The position numbers and the translations under genes are program-made. From an uncultured Schlesneria sp. (GTDB taxonomy: Bacteria > Planctomycetota > Planctomycetia > Planctomycetales > Planctomycetaceae), in assembly GCA_903840265.1 (NCBI GenBank), contig CAIMFH010000107.1:1-64000 (forward strand): a DNA stretch of 64,000 nt. The letters run 5' to 3'. The notes beneath the pieces are model-generated. The model saw only the letters and a list, made by a program, of their open reading frames with translations, ran no database searches and was not told the DNA's origin. This document shows positions 8,818 to 17,522 of this stretch, in pieces. How positions within the stretch are numbered: the stretch's first letter is position 1; each line of letters opens with the position of its first letter.

Positions 8818-9267
8818 TTAACGAGTGGCGGCATTGATCGCTTGTCTCGTCGATCCGCCGTCCGCTGAGAAGTTTGCAAAGTCTCCGCGACAGACCTTCA
8901 ACGCAATGCGTTCGGACTCGATCTCTTGAGTCGTGCGTATTCCCAATCGTCTCATCACGGGAATCGGCGGACACCAGCCTTGCAGGGCATGCTGCAGGAA
9001 GAAGCCTTGGACGACGGCCGACAGGAAGAACCAGCGCTTATTCGTCGTAATGCCCAAGCCAATCCCAGTCAGAGTCAGGATAGGTGCCACGGTCTCCAGG
9101 CAACGCTCGATATCCCACTCGGCATCGAGTTCGTTCAGGCGCCGAGTGATCGCCTGCGCACCCATGCGGCCATAGTGCTCGATATTTGCTTCAGTCTGGC
9201 GACGAATACGAGCGTTTGTTTCTTCGCAAGTATTGTCGGCGACTCGGTCTGCAGTCTTCGTCAACAT
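8818..9267 (-). CDS. DUF2892 (YgaP-like transmembrane domain) protein
   Basis: A 149-residue protein with an N-terminal charged, helical section (about residues 1-50) and a helical hairpin at about residues 58-100, followed by GWCPPIPVMRRLGIRTTQEIE. The segment from TGIGLGITTNKRWF to HALQGWCPP is the DUF2892 inner-membrane domain, which in YgaP is joined to a rhodanese domain. Here the rhodanese is absent. A strong GGAGG ribosome binding site lies 8 nt before ATG 9267. The function of stand-alone DUF2892 proteins is unknown. Confidence 0.8.
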   Translation of the reverse strand: MLTKTADRVADNTCEETNARIRRQTEANIEHYGRMGAQAITRRLNELDAEWDIERCLETVAPILTLTGIGLGITTNKRWFFLSAVVQGFFLQHALQGWCPPIPVMRRLGIRTTQEIESERIALKVCRGDFANFSADGGSTRQAINAATR

Positions 9268-9539
9268 TTTGAAAACCTCCCCACCAGAATGCGAATGTCA
9301 TTCTCTAGGCGCTTCGTGGAAACATTATTTTGAGAACGTCACCAGTTGGTGCGGCATTTTCTGTTCCAACGGCTCAGGCGGGCCCTCGCCGCTGATTGCG
9401 ATCGAAGATTGTCACTTTGCGATTCGCTTTGCTTTGCGAAGTATCAATCGGTGCCATTTATGCTCAGCGTGCAGATGATTGTGTGAATGTCGGGTTTGAG
9501 AGTTTGAGACGGTGCAACGGTTTTGGGATCTCGTCGGCC

Positions 9540-9650
9540 TAGTGCAAAGGCCCGCCTCCACCGAGATGAACTCGGTGGGGGTTGTCGGGTTGACGAAGCT
9601 GACTCTCGACCCCTTCGAGCTTGTCTCGATGGATACGGGCCTCTGCACTA
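9540..9650. repeat. REPIN-like element
   Basis: Two approximately 42-bp REP-like units lie in head-to-head inverted orientation, making an element of 111 bp whose outer ends match (TAGTGCAAAGGCCCG and, inverted, TAGTGCAGAGGCCCG). Each unit has an internal hairpin, CCACCGAG/CTCGGTGG in the left unit. The same units occur at 994-1098 in the reverse order. It lies just upstream of ligD. Confidence 0.85.
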
Positions 9651-9683
9651 CGGCAACAAAGATCAGCTTGAAGGAGCCACTCG

Positions 9684-12356
9684 ATGGGCCTCGTGGAATA
9701 CAAACGCAAACGCCACTTCACGGAGACACCTGAACCGCGCGGCGTCCAGAACAAGGTGAGTGGGTCGCAGTACGTCATCCAAAAGCATGAGGCCAGCCAT
9801 CTGCACTATGACTTCCGTTTGGAAATGGATGGCGTCCTCAAGAGTTGGGCGGTTCCGAAGGGGCCCAGTCTAGATCCTGCAACCAAGCGACTGGCTGTCC
9901 AGGTTGAAGACCATCCGGTTGCCTACGGCGGTTTCGAAGGAATCATTCCCGCGGGTCAATACGGCGGCGGCACTGTGATGCTGTGGGACACCGGGACGTG
10001 GGAACCGATTGGCGATGCCGAGGCAGGGCTGCGTGCGGGGAAACTGAAGTTCATCCTGCACGGCGAGAAACTGCGCGGCGGCTGGACGTTGGTGCGCACT
10101 CGCAGCAGCAAATCGAGTGACAAACCACAATGGCTGCTGATTAAAGAACGCGACGATGAGGCAGACAGCGATCACGACATTGTCGAAGAGCAACCACTGA
10201 GTGTCGCTTCTGGTCGAGATCTCAGCGGCATCGCTTCATCCAAGGAACGCGTCTGGGAATCAAAGGGGAAGAAGGGGGAAACGAACGCGGCGGCGGCCTC
10301 GCCGATTGTGAAGGCGACGAGACGCAAAGTGGCCAAGGCGAAGGAGACCGCCGCGGCTGAAAGCGATAGCGGCGTCAAGCAGACAATGCCGAAGAAGACG
10401 GAGGTGCAACTCGCGACGCTGACGGAAAAGCCTCCCGAAGGAGATGAATGGCTGCATGAGATCAAGTTTGACGGCTATCGCATGATCTGCCGGATCGACA
10501 ACGGCAAGATCACCTTCACCAGTCGCAATCAGTTGGATTGGACGAATCGCCTGTCGGGGCTCGTGAAAGCGACGGGTCGTATTAAAGCGAAGCAGGCGAT
10601 TCTCGATGGCGAGGTCGTGATTGTTCAGCCGGACGGCACGACCGATTTCCAGGCGTTGCAGAATGCTTTCCGTGAAGGTCGCAGCGATGACATGAAATAC
10701 ATCGCCTTCGATCTACTCTATCTGGATGGCCGCAGCCTGATCGAGTTGCCATTAGAAGAACGCAAGCAACTATTGCAGACGCTGCTTAAGGAATCCGGTA
10801 CCAACAAGGCGCTTCAGTTCTCGGAACACGTCGATGGCCGCGGTGATGAGTTCAAGCAGCAGGCCTGTCGTCTGCATCTGGAAGGGATGATCTGCAAGCG
10901 GCGAGACCAGCCGTATCGGCCCGGACGAAGCTTGGACTGGCTGAAGGTCAAATGCCTGCAGAAGGATGAATTTGTCATCGGGGGTTACACGGACCCGAGC
11001 GGCTCGCGGTCGGGATTCGGTGCTTTGCTCGTCGGTTATCATGACGAGCAGGGTGAGCTGCACTATGCCGGAAAGGTCGGCACGGGGTTTAACGAACACG
11101 ACCTGAAGGATCTGGGTGATCGACTTCAGCAGCTTGAACAGGCTAAGTCACCGTTCGTCGATCTGCAGCAGAAGAAGGGGGACGTTCGTACTGCGCACTG
11201 GATCAAGCCGGAACTGGTTGGCCAGTTCAACTACGCAAATCGGACAAAAGAAGGTCGCCTGCGGCATGCGTCATTCCAGGGATTGCGAGAAGACAAGGCG
11301 GCGACAGAGGTGACGCTGGATGAGCCGACGCCAATCGCGACTGCCACGAAGCGGGCCAGCAAGACTGCCACAGCCAAGAAAGAATCAGCGAAGGCAAAAC
11401 CGGCAGCCGCGCAGAAGAAGACCAAATCTGACGTTGCAGATGCGGCGAAAGCAGACGCCGATACGTTCGAAGGAGTCCGGCTGACCCATCCCGAGAAGGT
11501 GCTTTATCCCGAGGATGACATCACGAAGCTGGAGTTGGCCGAATACTACCGCGACATTGCCGATTGGCTGTTGCCTCATCTGGTGCATCGACCTGTCGTG
11601 CTGGTTCGTTGTCCGGACGGGCAGGGGAAGGAAACCTTTTATCAGAAGCATCCCGGCGTAGGCAGTCCCGACAATCTGCGGCAGATTCCGATCAAGGAGA
11701 AGCAGAAAACTGCGAACTACCTGTTGGTTGATGACGCAGCGGGGTTGATCTCGCTCGCTCAAGTCAGTGCTCTCGAACTGCATGCCTGGGGTTCGCGTGA
11801 AGATAAGCTGGAACTGCCTGATCGACTGATCTTCGACCTCGATCCTGCTCCCGATGTGCCGTGGAGTCAGGTGATCGACAGCGCGAAACAAGTGAAGCAG
11901 TTTCTGGAAGATCTAGGCCTGCGCAGCTTCGTGAAGACCACGGGAGGGAAGGGGCTGCATCTGGTTGTTCCCATTGAGCGACGGCACGACTGGAACGAGG
12001 CGAAAGCTTTCTGCAAGCAAGTCGCCGAGTCCATCGAAACGGCAGCGCCCACTCGATTCACTTCGAACATGTCGAAGGCGGCGCGTCCGAAACGGATCTA
12101 CATTGATTATCTGAGAAACGGCCGCGGCTCGACGGCAGTGATTCCGTATTCACCGCGAGCTCGAACGGGAGCTCCGGTCTCGACGCCTCTGGCATGGGAC
12201 GAACTCAGTGAAAAGATGTATTCGGATCACTTCACGATCCGCAACGTCCTGCGCCGGCTCGCTTCCATCAAACAAGATCCGTGGGAGGAGCTGAGTACGA
12301 CTCGACAGAGCCTGTCGCAGCCGATCAAGAAACTGAAATCACTGACTCAAGGCTGA
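9684..12356 (+). CDS. ligD: Multifunctional DNA ligase D (NHEJ)
   Basis: An 890-residue LigD with all three activities. The 3'-phosphoesterase domain is at about residues 10-160, with the motif HLHYDFRLE at 39-47. The ATP-dependent ligase domain is at about 240-550, with the nucleotidyl-acceptor lysine K261 in EIKFDGYR. The primase/polymerase domain runs from about residue 594 to the end and contains LIFDLDPAPD and a C-terminal SNMSKAARPKRIYIDYLRN. Order PE-LIG-POL is one of the known arrangements. Lys/Ala-rich linkers separate the domains (about 185-240 and 550-590). It repairs double-strand breaks with Ku, whose gene starts 31 bp downstream on the same strand, so the two form an operon. Confidence 0.97.
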   Translation: MGLVEYKRKRHFTETPEPRGVQNKVSGSQYVIQKHEASHLHYDFRLEMDGVLKSWAVPKGPSLDPATKRLAVQVEDHPVAYGGFEGIIPAGQYGGGTVMLWDTGTWEPIGDAEAGLRAGKLKFILHGEKLRGGWTLVRTRSSKSSDKPQWLLIKERDDEADSDHDIVEEQPLSVASGRDLSGIASSKERVWESKGKKGETNAAAASPIVKATRRKVAKAKETAAAESDSGVKQTMPKKTEVQLATLTEKPPEGDEWLHEIKFDGYRMICRIDNGKITFTSRNQLDWTNRLSGLVKATGRIKAKQAILDGEVVIVQPDGTTDFQALQNAFREGRSDDMKYIAFDLLYLDGRSLIELPLEERKQLLQTLLKESGTNKALQFSEHVDGRGDEFKQQACRLHLEGMICKRRDQPYRPGRSLDWLKVKCLQKDEFVIGGYTDPSGSRSGFGALLVGYHDEQGELHYAGKVGTGFNEHDLKDLGDRLQQLEQAKSPFVDLQQKKGDVRTAHWIKPELVGQFNYANRTKEGRLRHASFQGLREDKAATEVTLDEPTPIATATKRASKTATAKKESAKAKPAAAQKKTKSDVADAAKADADTFEGVRLTHPEKVLYPEDDITKLELAEYYRDIADWLLPHLVHRPVVLVRCPDGQGKETFYQKHPGVGSPDNLRQIPIKEKQKTANYLLVDDAAGLISLAQVSALELHAWGSREDKLELPDRLIFDLDPAPDVPWSQVIDSAKQVKQFLEDLGLRSFVKTTGGKGLHLVVPIERRHDWNEAKAFCKQVAESIETAAPTRFTSNMSKAARPKRIYIDYLRNGRGSTAVIPYSPRARTGAPVSTPLAWDELSEKMYSDHFTIRNVLRRLASIKQDPWEELSTTRQSLSQPIKKLKSLTQG

Positions 12357-12387
12357 CCCAATAAAGTCACATGCAGGAGAGAGCGAA

Positions 12388-13254
12388 ATGGCGAAAAAAG
12401 CAGCCGCAGTCAAACCAGCAGGCGAACGCGCCAGTTGGAAGGGTCAACTGAATTTCGGACTGGTCTCCTTCGCGGTCGAGGCGTTCAACGCCCTCAATCG
12501 ACAAAAGGGCGATGTCCATTTTCACCAATTGCACGCCAAGTGTCACAGCCGCATTCATTACCAGAAGGTCTGCCCGGTTCACGGCGAGGTCCCCAATGAC
12601 GAAATCGTTTCCGGCTACGAAGTGAGCAAAGGGAAGTACGTCGAATTCGATCCCGAAGAACTCGACAAGCTGCGGACGGACAGCGAGAAGGCATTGAACA
12701 TCGACGCCTTCATCCCGCCCGAGACGATCGATCCGCTCTATTTCGACGGAAGGATGTACTACCTGCTGCCGGCCAATTCGGGATCGCATGAAGCGTTCAG
12801 CGTCGTTGTCAGTGCCATGGAAAAGGAAGGCCAGTACGGAGTCGGCCGGATCGTGATGTCCGGCAAAGATCAAATCGTGCTACTGCGCCCGATGGACGGC
12901 TTGTTGCACATGGCGATGCTGAACTACTCAGCCGAAATCCGCCCCGCCACCGAGATGAAAGTGGCGAAGGCCAAAGCCGGCAAAGACCAGGCCAAGCAAC
13001 TCAAGATCGCCCAGTCCCTGATCCAACAATGGACCGACGACAAATTCGATTTCGCGCAATACAAAGACGACTACAAACAACGAGTCGAAAAGCTGATCGC
13101 CTCCAAGGTGAAAGGCCGCAAGATCGAAGCCCCGAAAGAAGAGGCCGAAGAACCGGTCACGTTGAACCTGATGGAAGCACTGCAGAAGAGCCTGGCGAAA
13201 TCCGGTGCGCCCAAGAAGAAGAGTTCGACATCGCGAAAGTCACGTTCGGCGTGA
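12388..13254 (+). CDS. ku: Ku, non-homologous end-joining protein
   Basis: A 288-residue bacterial Ku that forms the DNA-end-binding ring and recruits LigD. The core beta-barrel domain spans about residues 15-235, starting with SWKGQLNFGLVSFAVEAFNA and including PVHGEVPNDEIVSGYEV and GRIVMSGKDQIVLLRPMDGLL. The C-terminal tail is Lys/Ser-rich, as is common for non-specific DNA contact. An AGGAGAG ribosome binding site precedes ATG 12388. It is the second gene of the ligD-ku operon. I see no defects. Confidence 0.97.
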   Translation: MAKKAAAVKPAGERASWKGQLNFGLVSFAVEAFNALNRQKGDVHFHQLHAKCHSRIHYQKVCPVHGEVPNDEIVSGYEVSKGKYVEFDPEELDKLRTDSEKALNIDAFIPPETIDPLYFDGRMYYLLPANSGSHEAFSVVVSAMEKEGQYGVGRIVMSGKDQIVLLRPMDGLLHMAMLNYSAEIRPATEMKVAKAKAGKDQAKQLKIAQSLIQQWTDDKFDFAQYKDDYKQRVEKLIASKVKGRKIEAPKEEAEEPVTLNLMEALQKSLAKSGAPKKKSSTSRKSRSA

Positions 13255-13346
13255 ATAGAATATGAGTCCACCCCGTTACGATGTTGTCAGTCCCGTTGCT
13301 GGAGGCCGCGAACCCTAAGATCAAGAGATAGAAATGTTGGTGACCT

Positions 13347-13892
13347 TTGATCGATGAGAATATCTGTCTAATAATCGTCGCGGTTTTCGTAACCGCTCTG
13401 GCGGGCGCGCTGAGTTATACGCGTTCTGAGAAAACGGATGCTTCCACCCTTCAAGCCTCCCCGGTCACCGGAATTCTCGCGATATTGATGGGCTTGTTTC
13501 CGTTTGGCTTCGGTCTGTACGCGTTCTTGGTGTCTTTCCCTGCACTGATGAAACCGAAGCCGGCGTCCCCGACTCTCACCGACCACGACATCGTGCCGTT
13601 CATTTTGATTGCTTGCGCGGTGATGGCGGGTGTTTATTTTCTGGCGGCGGCAAATACACTTTACCGACCACAAATCGCTTGGCGACTCCATCTCGCTCTG
13701 GCAATTCCATGGATCCCATTCGAGTTCGGAGTGCTGATCTTCATCTTGACTTCCTTTTCTCGGAATAATCAATCTATAAGTGAGCCGCTCGATTGGCGAG
13801 GATTACTGCTCATGTATCCAATATTGATCGCTCCATTTCATTCCTTCTTTGCCTTTCGAGACACTTGGCGGGTGTTTCGAGCTCGCCGTTGA
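13347..13892 (+). CDS. Hypothetical membrane protein
   Basis: A 181-residue protein with four predicted hydrophobic helices (about residues 5-22, 42-66, 85-104 and 117-137) plus a hydrophobic stretch near 153-170. No family is recognised. The start is TTG 13347; there is no in-frame ATG near it, so the N-terminus is uncertain. It is the first of a series of short, unrelated, same-strand genes running to 17140 that look like an accessory region. Confidence 0.6.
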   Translation: MIDENICLIIVAVFVTALAGALSYTRSEKTDASTLQASPVTGILAILMGLFPFGFGLYAFLVSFPALMKPKPASPTLTDHDIVPFILIACAVMAGVYFLAAANTLYRPQIAWRLHLALAIPWIPFEFGVLIFILTSFSRNNQSISEPLDWRGLLLMYPILIAPFHSFFAFRDTWRVFRARR

Positions 13893-14024
13893 GCGTGGGA
13901 AAACTGTCGCCGCTTTAGTCCATCGCAAGGCCGAGCCAGCAGGGGGTTCAAAAGTATCGCGTGTTGATCCGAAGCCCGTTGTTTATCGAAGGCGATTTAC
14001 CTTTGACGTTCGAGAGGAGGAGCG

Positions 14025-14417
14025 ATGGCGAAATGGCGGCGAGAGTTCGCAGAGCTTTTCCCCGACGTAGGCAGACGCCTCAGCGGCGACTATAAGTCGA
14101 TTCATGCCGCATTTATTGAACTCCGTTGTGAATTGCCTGGCCGAGTAGCCGCGGGGGACACCGAGTTCCTTCGGCGAATGTTCTTGTTCGCAGAATCCTC
14201 CCTCGAATCAAAAAACGAAGCCTTTGTTAACGCCGTCTATACTTGCCTATTGGAACACGTGTTCCAAGATGTCACCGAATCACAGTACCCGGCGATCCGT
14301 CCCTATTTGACACCACGGATGCTGAATGCAATTGAGACATGGGGCTTTTCAAAAATTCCCGACGCTTTCAAGAAGATCATGCAACATTCAGTTCGAACAA
14401 TACGAACCCTCCAATGA
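14025..14417 (+). CDS. DUF7674-like small protein
   Basis: A 130-residue soluble, alpha-helical protein. The layout (FAELFPDVGRRL near the N-terminus, LFAESSLESKNEAFVNAVYTCLLEHVF in the middle, a tail about a final helix) resembles DUF7674-type proteins, a family of small proteins often found in accessory regions. This assignment is from memory of the family and is tentative. The start ATG 14025 is supported by a purine-rich GAGGAGGAGCG just upstream. Function unknown. Confidence 0.6.
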   Translation: MAKWRREFAELFPDVGRRLSGDYKSIHAAFIELRCELPGRVAAGDTEFLRRMFLFAESSLESKNEAFVNAVYTCLLEHVFQDVTESQYPAIRPYLTPRMLNAIETWGFSKIPDAFKKIMQHSVRTIRTLQ

Positions 14418-14434
14418 CACATGTTCCCAATCGC

Positions 14435-14461
14435 CTGTGGGCGACGAAACGTAGACCACAG
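14435..14461. repeat. 27-bp hairpin repeat, copy 1
   Basis: CTGTGG and CCACAG close a 15-base loop containing GCGACGA. A near-identical copy lies at 17239-17265, and the similarity extends a little on both sides (AATCG before, a C-rich run and CCGG after). Both copies lie in gaps between genes of the 13.3-17.5 kb accessory stretch. Confidence 0.7.
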
Positions 14462-14497
14462 TCACCCTGCCGGTCGGCCTAGTTTTGGAGACCCAAC

Positions 14498-14983
14498 ATG
14501 TCTGCAATCTTTTCGGGTGACGCTGATTCGATTTTGTCGCGGGCAAAAAGCATCGCTCACGAAGCATCTCACGAGTACGTCGGCACCGACCATATCTTTG
14601 CAGCGATCTGTGAGAGGGGTGTTGTGGTGCTTAGTGAGTTTCTCACGAGACGAAGCATTTCCGTTGCTACGGTTATTGAGAAGGTCCGCGAAATGGGGTT
14701 CGGCCGCGTCTTCCCCGCATCCGAATTGCCGTTTACACCGAAGGCTAAGGACGTACTCTGTCGTGCAATCAGGCTGACGCACTGTTTTCCCGTCACTGCG
14801 GAGAGAATTCTATACGCCATCTTAGAAGGGGCTTGTCGCGCGAAAGGGAATGACGGCACTGTCTGGCTGCTGACGCGGCTTGGAATTTCTGTTTCGGAGA
14901 TGCATAGCCTATTGCAGAGGATCGAACCTCCCACGTGTTGGCCTCCGGATGATCCACCTCTGCGTGCGGGGCAAGGCGAGTAG
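14498..14983 (+). CDS. Stand-alone Clp N-terminal (Clp R) domain protein
   Basis: A 161-residue protein made up mainly of a Clp repeat domain. It shows SIAHEASHEYVGTDHIFAAI near residue 18, then LPFTPKAKDVLCRAIRL near residue 77 and a second half-repeat with AERILYAILEG. In ClpA/ClpB/ClpC this domain binds adaptors or substrates; here the AAA+ ATPase modules are missing. It could act as an adaptor-like or ClpS-independent regulator, but this is inference. Short ATG start with no clear strong ribosome binding site. It sits in the accessory gene run. Confidence 0.75.
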   Translation: MSAIFSGDADSILSRAKSIAHEASHEYVGTDHIFAAICERGVVVLSEFLTRRSISVATVIEKVREMGFGRVFPASELPFTPKAKDVLCRAIRLTHCFPVTAERILYAILEGACRAKGNDGTVWLLTRLGISVSEMHSLLQRIEPPTCWPPDDPPLRAGQGE

Positions 14984-15101
14984 GGCCATTAAATGGATGT
15001 TGGTGATAGTTCAAACTCATTCATGTCAATTGAAGGCTTGAAGCTGCCCTTTCCCTTTTCTGGAGTGACAAAACGCGTTTTTGCGTCGAAAGAAATCGGC
15101 A

Positions 15102-15602
15102 ATGACAACAGGCGAAGTCGAAGTGGGCCGCGCCACTGAGAGCGATCTGGATGGGATTGTGGAGCTTCAAGCGGCGAATCAGCCTGACCGGGGCGGGATG
15201 CTCTCTGCGAGTCTCTCTCGCTCTCGCATCGCCGAGATGATTCGCGAGATGCCGTTGATTGTGGCTCGCCGTGACGGTCGCATTGTGGGCTTTCTGATGA
15301 CTGGTTCGCGGGCGATGGCCGCTGAGGTTCCGATCGTTAATGCGATGCTAGCGGTGTACCCTGGCGCGTCCGATGCTTATGTGTACGGCCCCACCTGCGT
15401 CGCTGCCGAAGAGCGGGGCAACGGGTTGGCTCAGGCGATGTTCGCGGAGTTGCAGCGATTGCTGCCAGCACGTGAAGGGATTCTTTTCATTCGACGCGAC
15501 AACGCGGCCTCACTGCGGGCTCATCATAAGATGGGAATGAACGAAGTCGGTCGCTTTGTGTTTGCTGGGAATGATTTTTCGATTCTTTCGTATGTTGGGT
15601 GA
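15102..15602 (+). CDS. GNAT-family N-acetyltransferase
   Basis: A 166-residue GNAT enzyme. The order of elements fits the fold: an N-terminal RATESDLDGIVELQ strand-helix, a central PLIVARRDGRIVGFLM beta pair, VYGPTCVAAEERGNGLAQAMFAEL carrying the acetyl-CoA-binding R/Q-x-x-G-x-G/A-like segment (ERGNGLA), and a C-terminal ASLRAHHKMGM. The substrate is unknown. ATG 15102 is preferred to an upstream in-frame TTG at 15081 because the domain begins right after it. Confidence 0.85.
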   Translation: MTTGEVEVGRATESDLDGIVELQAANQPDRGGMLSASLSRSRIAEMIREMPLIVARRDGRIVGFLMTGSRAMAAEVPIVNAMLAVYPGASDAYVYGPTCVAAEERGNGLAQAMFAELQRLLPAREGILFIRRDNAASLRAHHKMGMNEVGRFVFAGNDFSILSYVG

Positions 15603-15713
15603 AGCGGCAGAGGTCGAGCAGTTGCTCATTTCAGCGGGTGCTGCACGGATATCGTGATTCCTGCAGTGTTGTTAGTATCACGGCACCCGAATTCTTCATA
15701 ATTTAAGATCCAG

Positions 15714-15959
15714 GTGGTGATTGTGAGCCCGGAAGAGTCGACGCGCATTCGTGATCTGGAACGGAAAGTGGAACTCCTGACCTATGCCTCTATCGTCCAA
15801 GTCATTGGACTGGCATACCTCTTGGGGCTCCTCTCATTCGCGATTCTCTGTTTTCTGCTGTTGCTGCCAATACTCTTCTTCATGCACAAGAGACTTCCGG
15901 CAATGGCTCGACGATGCGGACGATGGTTCTCGTTCATTTTCGCTTCACCCAGACCATGA
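15714..15959 (+). CDS. Small membrane protein with N-terminal coiled coil
   Basis: An 81-residue protein: a short charged helix with heptad-like spacing (about residues 8-22, RDLERKVELL), then one long hydrophobic stretch (about 24-56) that may form one or two membrane helices, and a basic tail. No family is recognised. The start is GTG; an AGGTGG sequence at the start region could serve as binding site for the second GTG at 15723. It is seven bases upstream of the SnoaL-like gene. Confidence 0.5.
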   Translation: MVIVSPEESTRIRDLERKVELLTYASIVQVIGLAYLLGLLSFAILCFLLLLPILFFMHKRLPAMARRCGRWFSFIFASPRP

Positions 15960-15974
15960 ATTATCGTGTTGACT

Positions 15975-16352
15975 ATGCCAAACGCACCAGCAGAGATCTC
16001 TTCATCACACATCGAACTACTCCGCGCGGCCTATGCGGCTTTCAATGCACGGGACATTGATGTGGCCCTCGCCCTGATGACGCCGGATGTGGCTTGGCCG
16101 TGCGCGTTCAAAGGGGGCTTTGTCCGCGGGCCGGAAGAGGTTCGTGCTTACTGGACGGAGCAGTGGAGCGAGATCGACCCGCATGTGGAGCCGCTGTCGT
16201 TTCACGCTGAGGATGGCGGGCAAATCCTGGTCGAGGTGCATCAGGTCGTGCGTGACATGGAGGGAACCCTTCTTGCCGATGATCGCGTCGGTCATCGTTT
16301 CTCCGTTGAGAAGGGTTTAATTCAACGCATGGAGGTCTGTTCGCTTCCCTAG
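15975..16352 (+). CDS. SnoaL-like / NTF2-like protein
   Basis: A 125-residue protein of the NTF2-like superfamily. It begins with helix LLRAAYAAFNARDIDVALALMTPDVAWP, a classic SnoaL opening, continues with a GPEEVRAYWTEQW helix, and ends in beta strands (VEVHQVVRDMEGTLLADDRVGHRFSVE). Such proteins bind small hydrophobic ligands or act as isomerases or hydrolases; the substrate is unknown. ATG 15975 is chosen; GTG 15966 is an alternative start. It lies in the accessory gene run. Confidence 0.8.
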   Translation: MPNAPAEISSSHIELLRAAYAAFNARDIDVALALMTPDVAWPCAFKGGFVRGPEEVRAYWTEQWSEIDPHVEPLSFHAEDGGQILVEVHQVVRDMEGTLLADDRVGHRFSVEKGLIQRMEVCSLP

Positions 16353-16384
16353 GCCAACCGAGTCAACGAGGCGAAGGCAACGAA

Positions 16385-17140
16385 ATGAATCACGATGAGT
16401 TAGCAGCGATCGAAGAACGGCTTGGGGTGCGATTCCCGCAGCCGTATCGCGATTCACTTCTTAAAGGTGTGCAAATCGACGACGACGATCCTGAACCCTA
16501 TTTCCATCAAGATCCAACTGAGATACTGATCACTAATCTCGAATTGCGAATGTCTCCAGGCTCAGGTATCTTTGCCGGCGCGGCATGGCCGAGCAACTAC
16601 ATCTGCATCGGGAAGGATGGCTGCGGCAACTATTACTCAATTCCCACATCCGATCTGCAATGTGCCGTCTGGTTTTTTGACCACGAAGCCAACACATTCG
16701 AGACGATCAGCGCTAACCTTGATGGCTATTTTGCATACCTCACGGATCTGTCTAAAAAGTTCGCTAGCTTGTATGGGAGCCGAACTCCTGTTGCTCCTCC
16801 CGCCATCTCAGGTGTGAAAGATCCCGATGCTGTACTAGCTCGCTCAAAGACTCCACGGGAAAGCATCCTTAACCCAATTGCTCTGGATGAATGGGCGGCA
16901 TTCGTTGATTCGGATGTCGACTTAGAAATGCAGGGATACAGCACTCGGATGAATCCCTTCAGGGGGGGAGAAATCCGAATCGACTATCCCGGCTTGGCAA
17001 TAATGCGCGTTGACGGTCACGTTTGCGAATTTAAGTATATCTTTGGCCGCATCGTGGCGACGCGTCCCGTCGCCGCCGTAATCGCAAAGCTCGAACTGGC
17101 GGCGGTGGCGCTCAATGGCAGAGTGCTCACTGGTCGGTAG
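16385..17140 (+). CDS. SMI1/KNR4 (SUKH) family protein
   Basis: A 251-residue protein. The N-terminal half (residues 1-140) is an SMI1/KNR4 domain: IEERLGVRFPQPYRDSLLKG, SNYICIGKDGCGNYYSIPT and VWFFDHEANTF are the usual landmarks. In bacteria this superfamily often provides immunity to polymorphic toxins. The C-terminal half (about 140-251) does not match a domain I know. No toxin gene is adjacent, so it may be an orphan immunity gene. ATG 16385 starts just before the domain. Confidence in the fold is good; the role is inferred. Confidence 0.8.
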   Translation: MNHDELAAIEERLGVRFPQPYRDSLLKGVQIDDDDPEPYFHQDPTEILITNLELRMSPGSGIFAGAAWPSNYICIGKDGCGNYYSIPTSDLQCAVWFFDHEANTFETISANLDGYFAYLTDLSKKFASLYGSRTPVAPPAISGVKDPDAVLARSKTPRESILNPIALDEWAAFVDSDVDLEMQGYSTRMNPFRGGEIRIDYPGLAIMRVDGHVCEFKYIFGRIVATRPVAAVIAKLELAAVALNGRVLTGR

Positions 17141-17522
17141 TTGCATGCGGCCAGCGGCTTAACAACCGCCCCGGCGGCTCGGATCGAGTGGATTGCTTGC
17201 CCGCGGAGGACAGTGCTCGAATCTCATTACCGAATCGACTGTGGGCGACGACGCGTTGACCACAGCTACCCCCCCGGCGACCGCAGCGAAACTCTTAGAA
17301 TTCCTTCTCGGCTGGACAAAGCTGGCGGATCGCTTAGAATCTAGTTGTCCCGCTCACCTGCCTGGCCACCTTGCCGGGCCTTCCGAGTGGATACCGCACA
17401 GTCGACGCAATCCGTGCGATTGAACTGATTCGCGGCACTCATCCGTTCAGCTCCTTGTACTCGGCTTGCGTCCGCTCTGTTGCTGCTTCAAGATGCGGCG
17501 ACTGCGCAATCGGAGAGACCCC
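17141..17522. other. Gap between SUKH gene and tatC
   Basis: About 380 bp without a supported gene. It holds copy 2 of the CTGTGG/CCACAG hairpin repeat at 17239-17265. A short open frame at 17193-17423 crosses that repeat and has no recognisable features. The tatC ribosome binding site GGAGAG lies at its right end. Confidence 0.6.

Noticed and set aside
9684-13254. Phage- or plasmid-borne origin of the NHEJ operon
   Set aside because: ligD and ku sit in ordinary chromosomal context with the same codon style as neighbours; only the REPIN upstream is unusual.
17141-17300. Integron attC site (GCTTAAC-like sequence near 17157)
   Set aside because: A single core-like heptamer matches, but no properly spaced GTTRRRY partner or integrase was found, and the other gaps in the run lack such cores.
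17193-17423. Short frame between the SUKH gene and tatC
   Set aside because: It crosses a hairpin repeat and shows no protein-like features.
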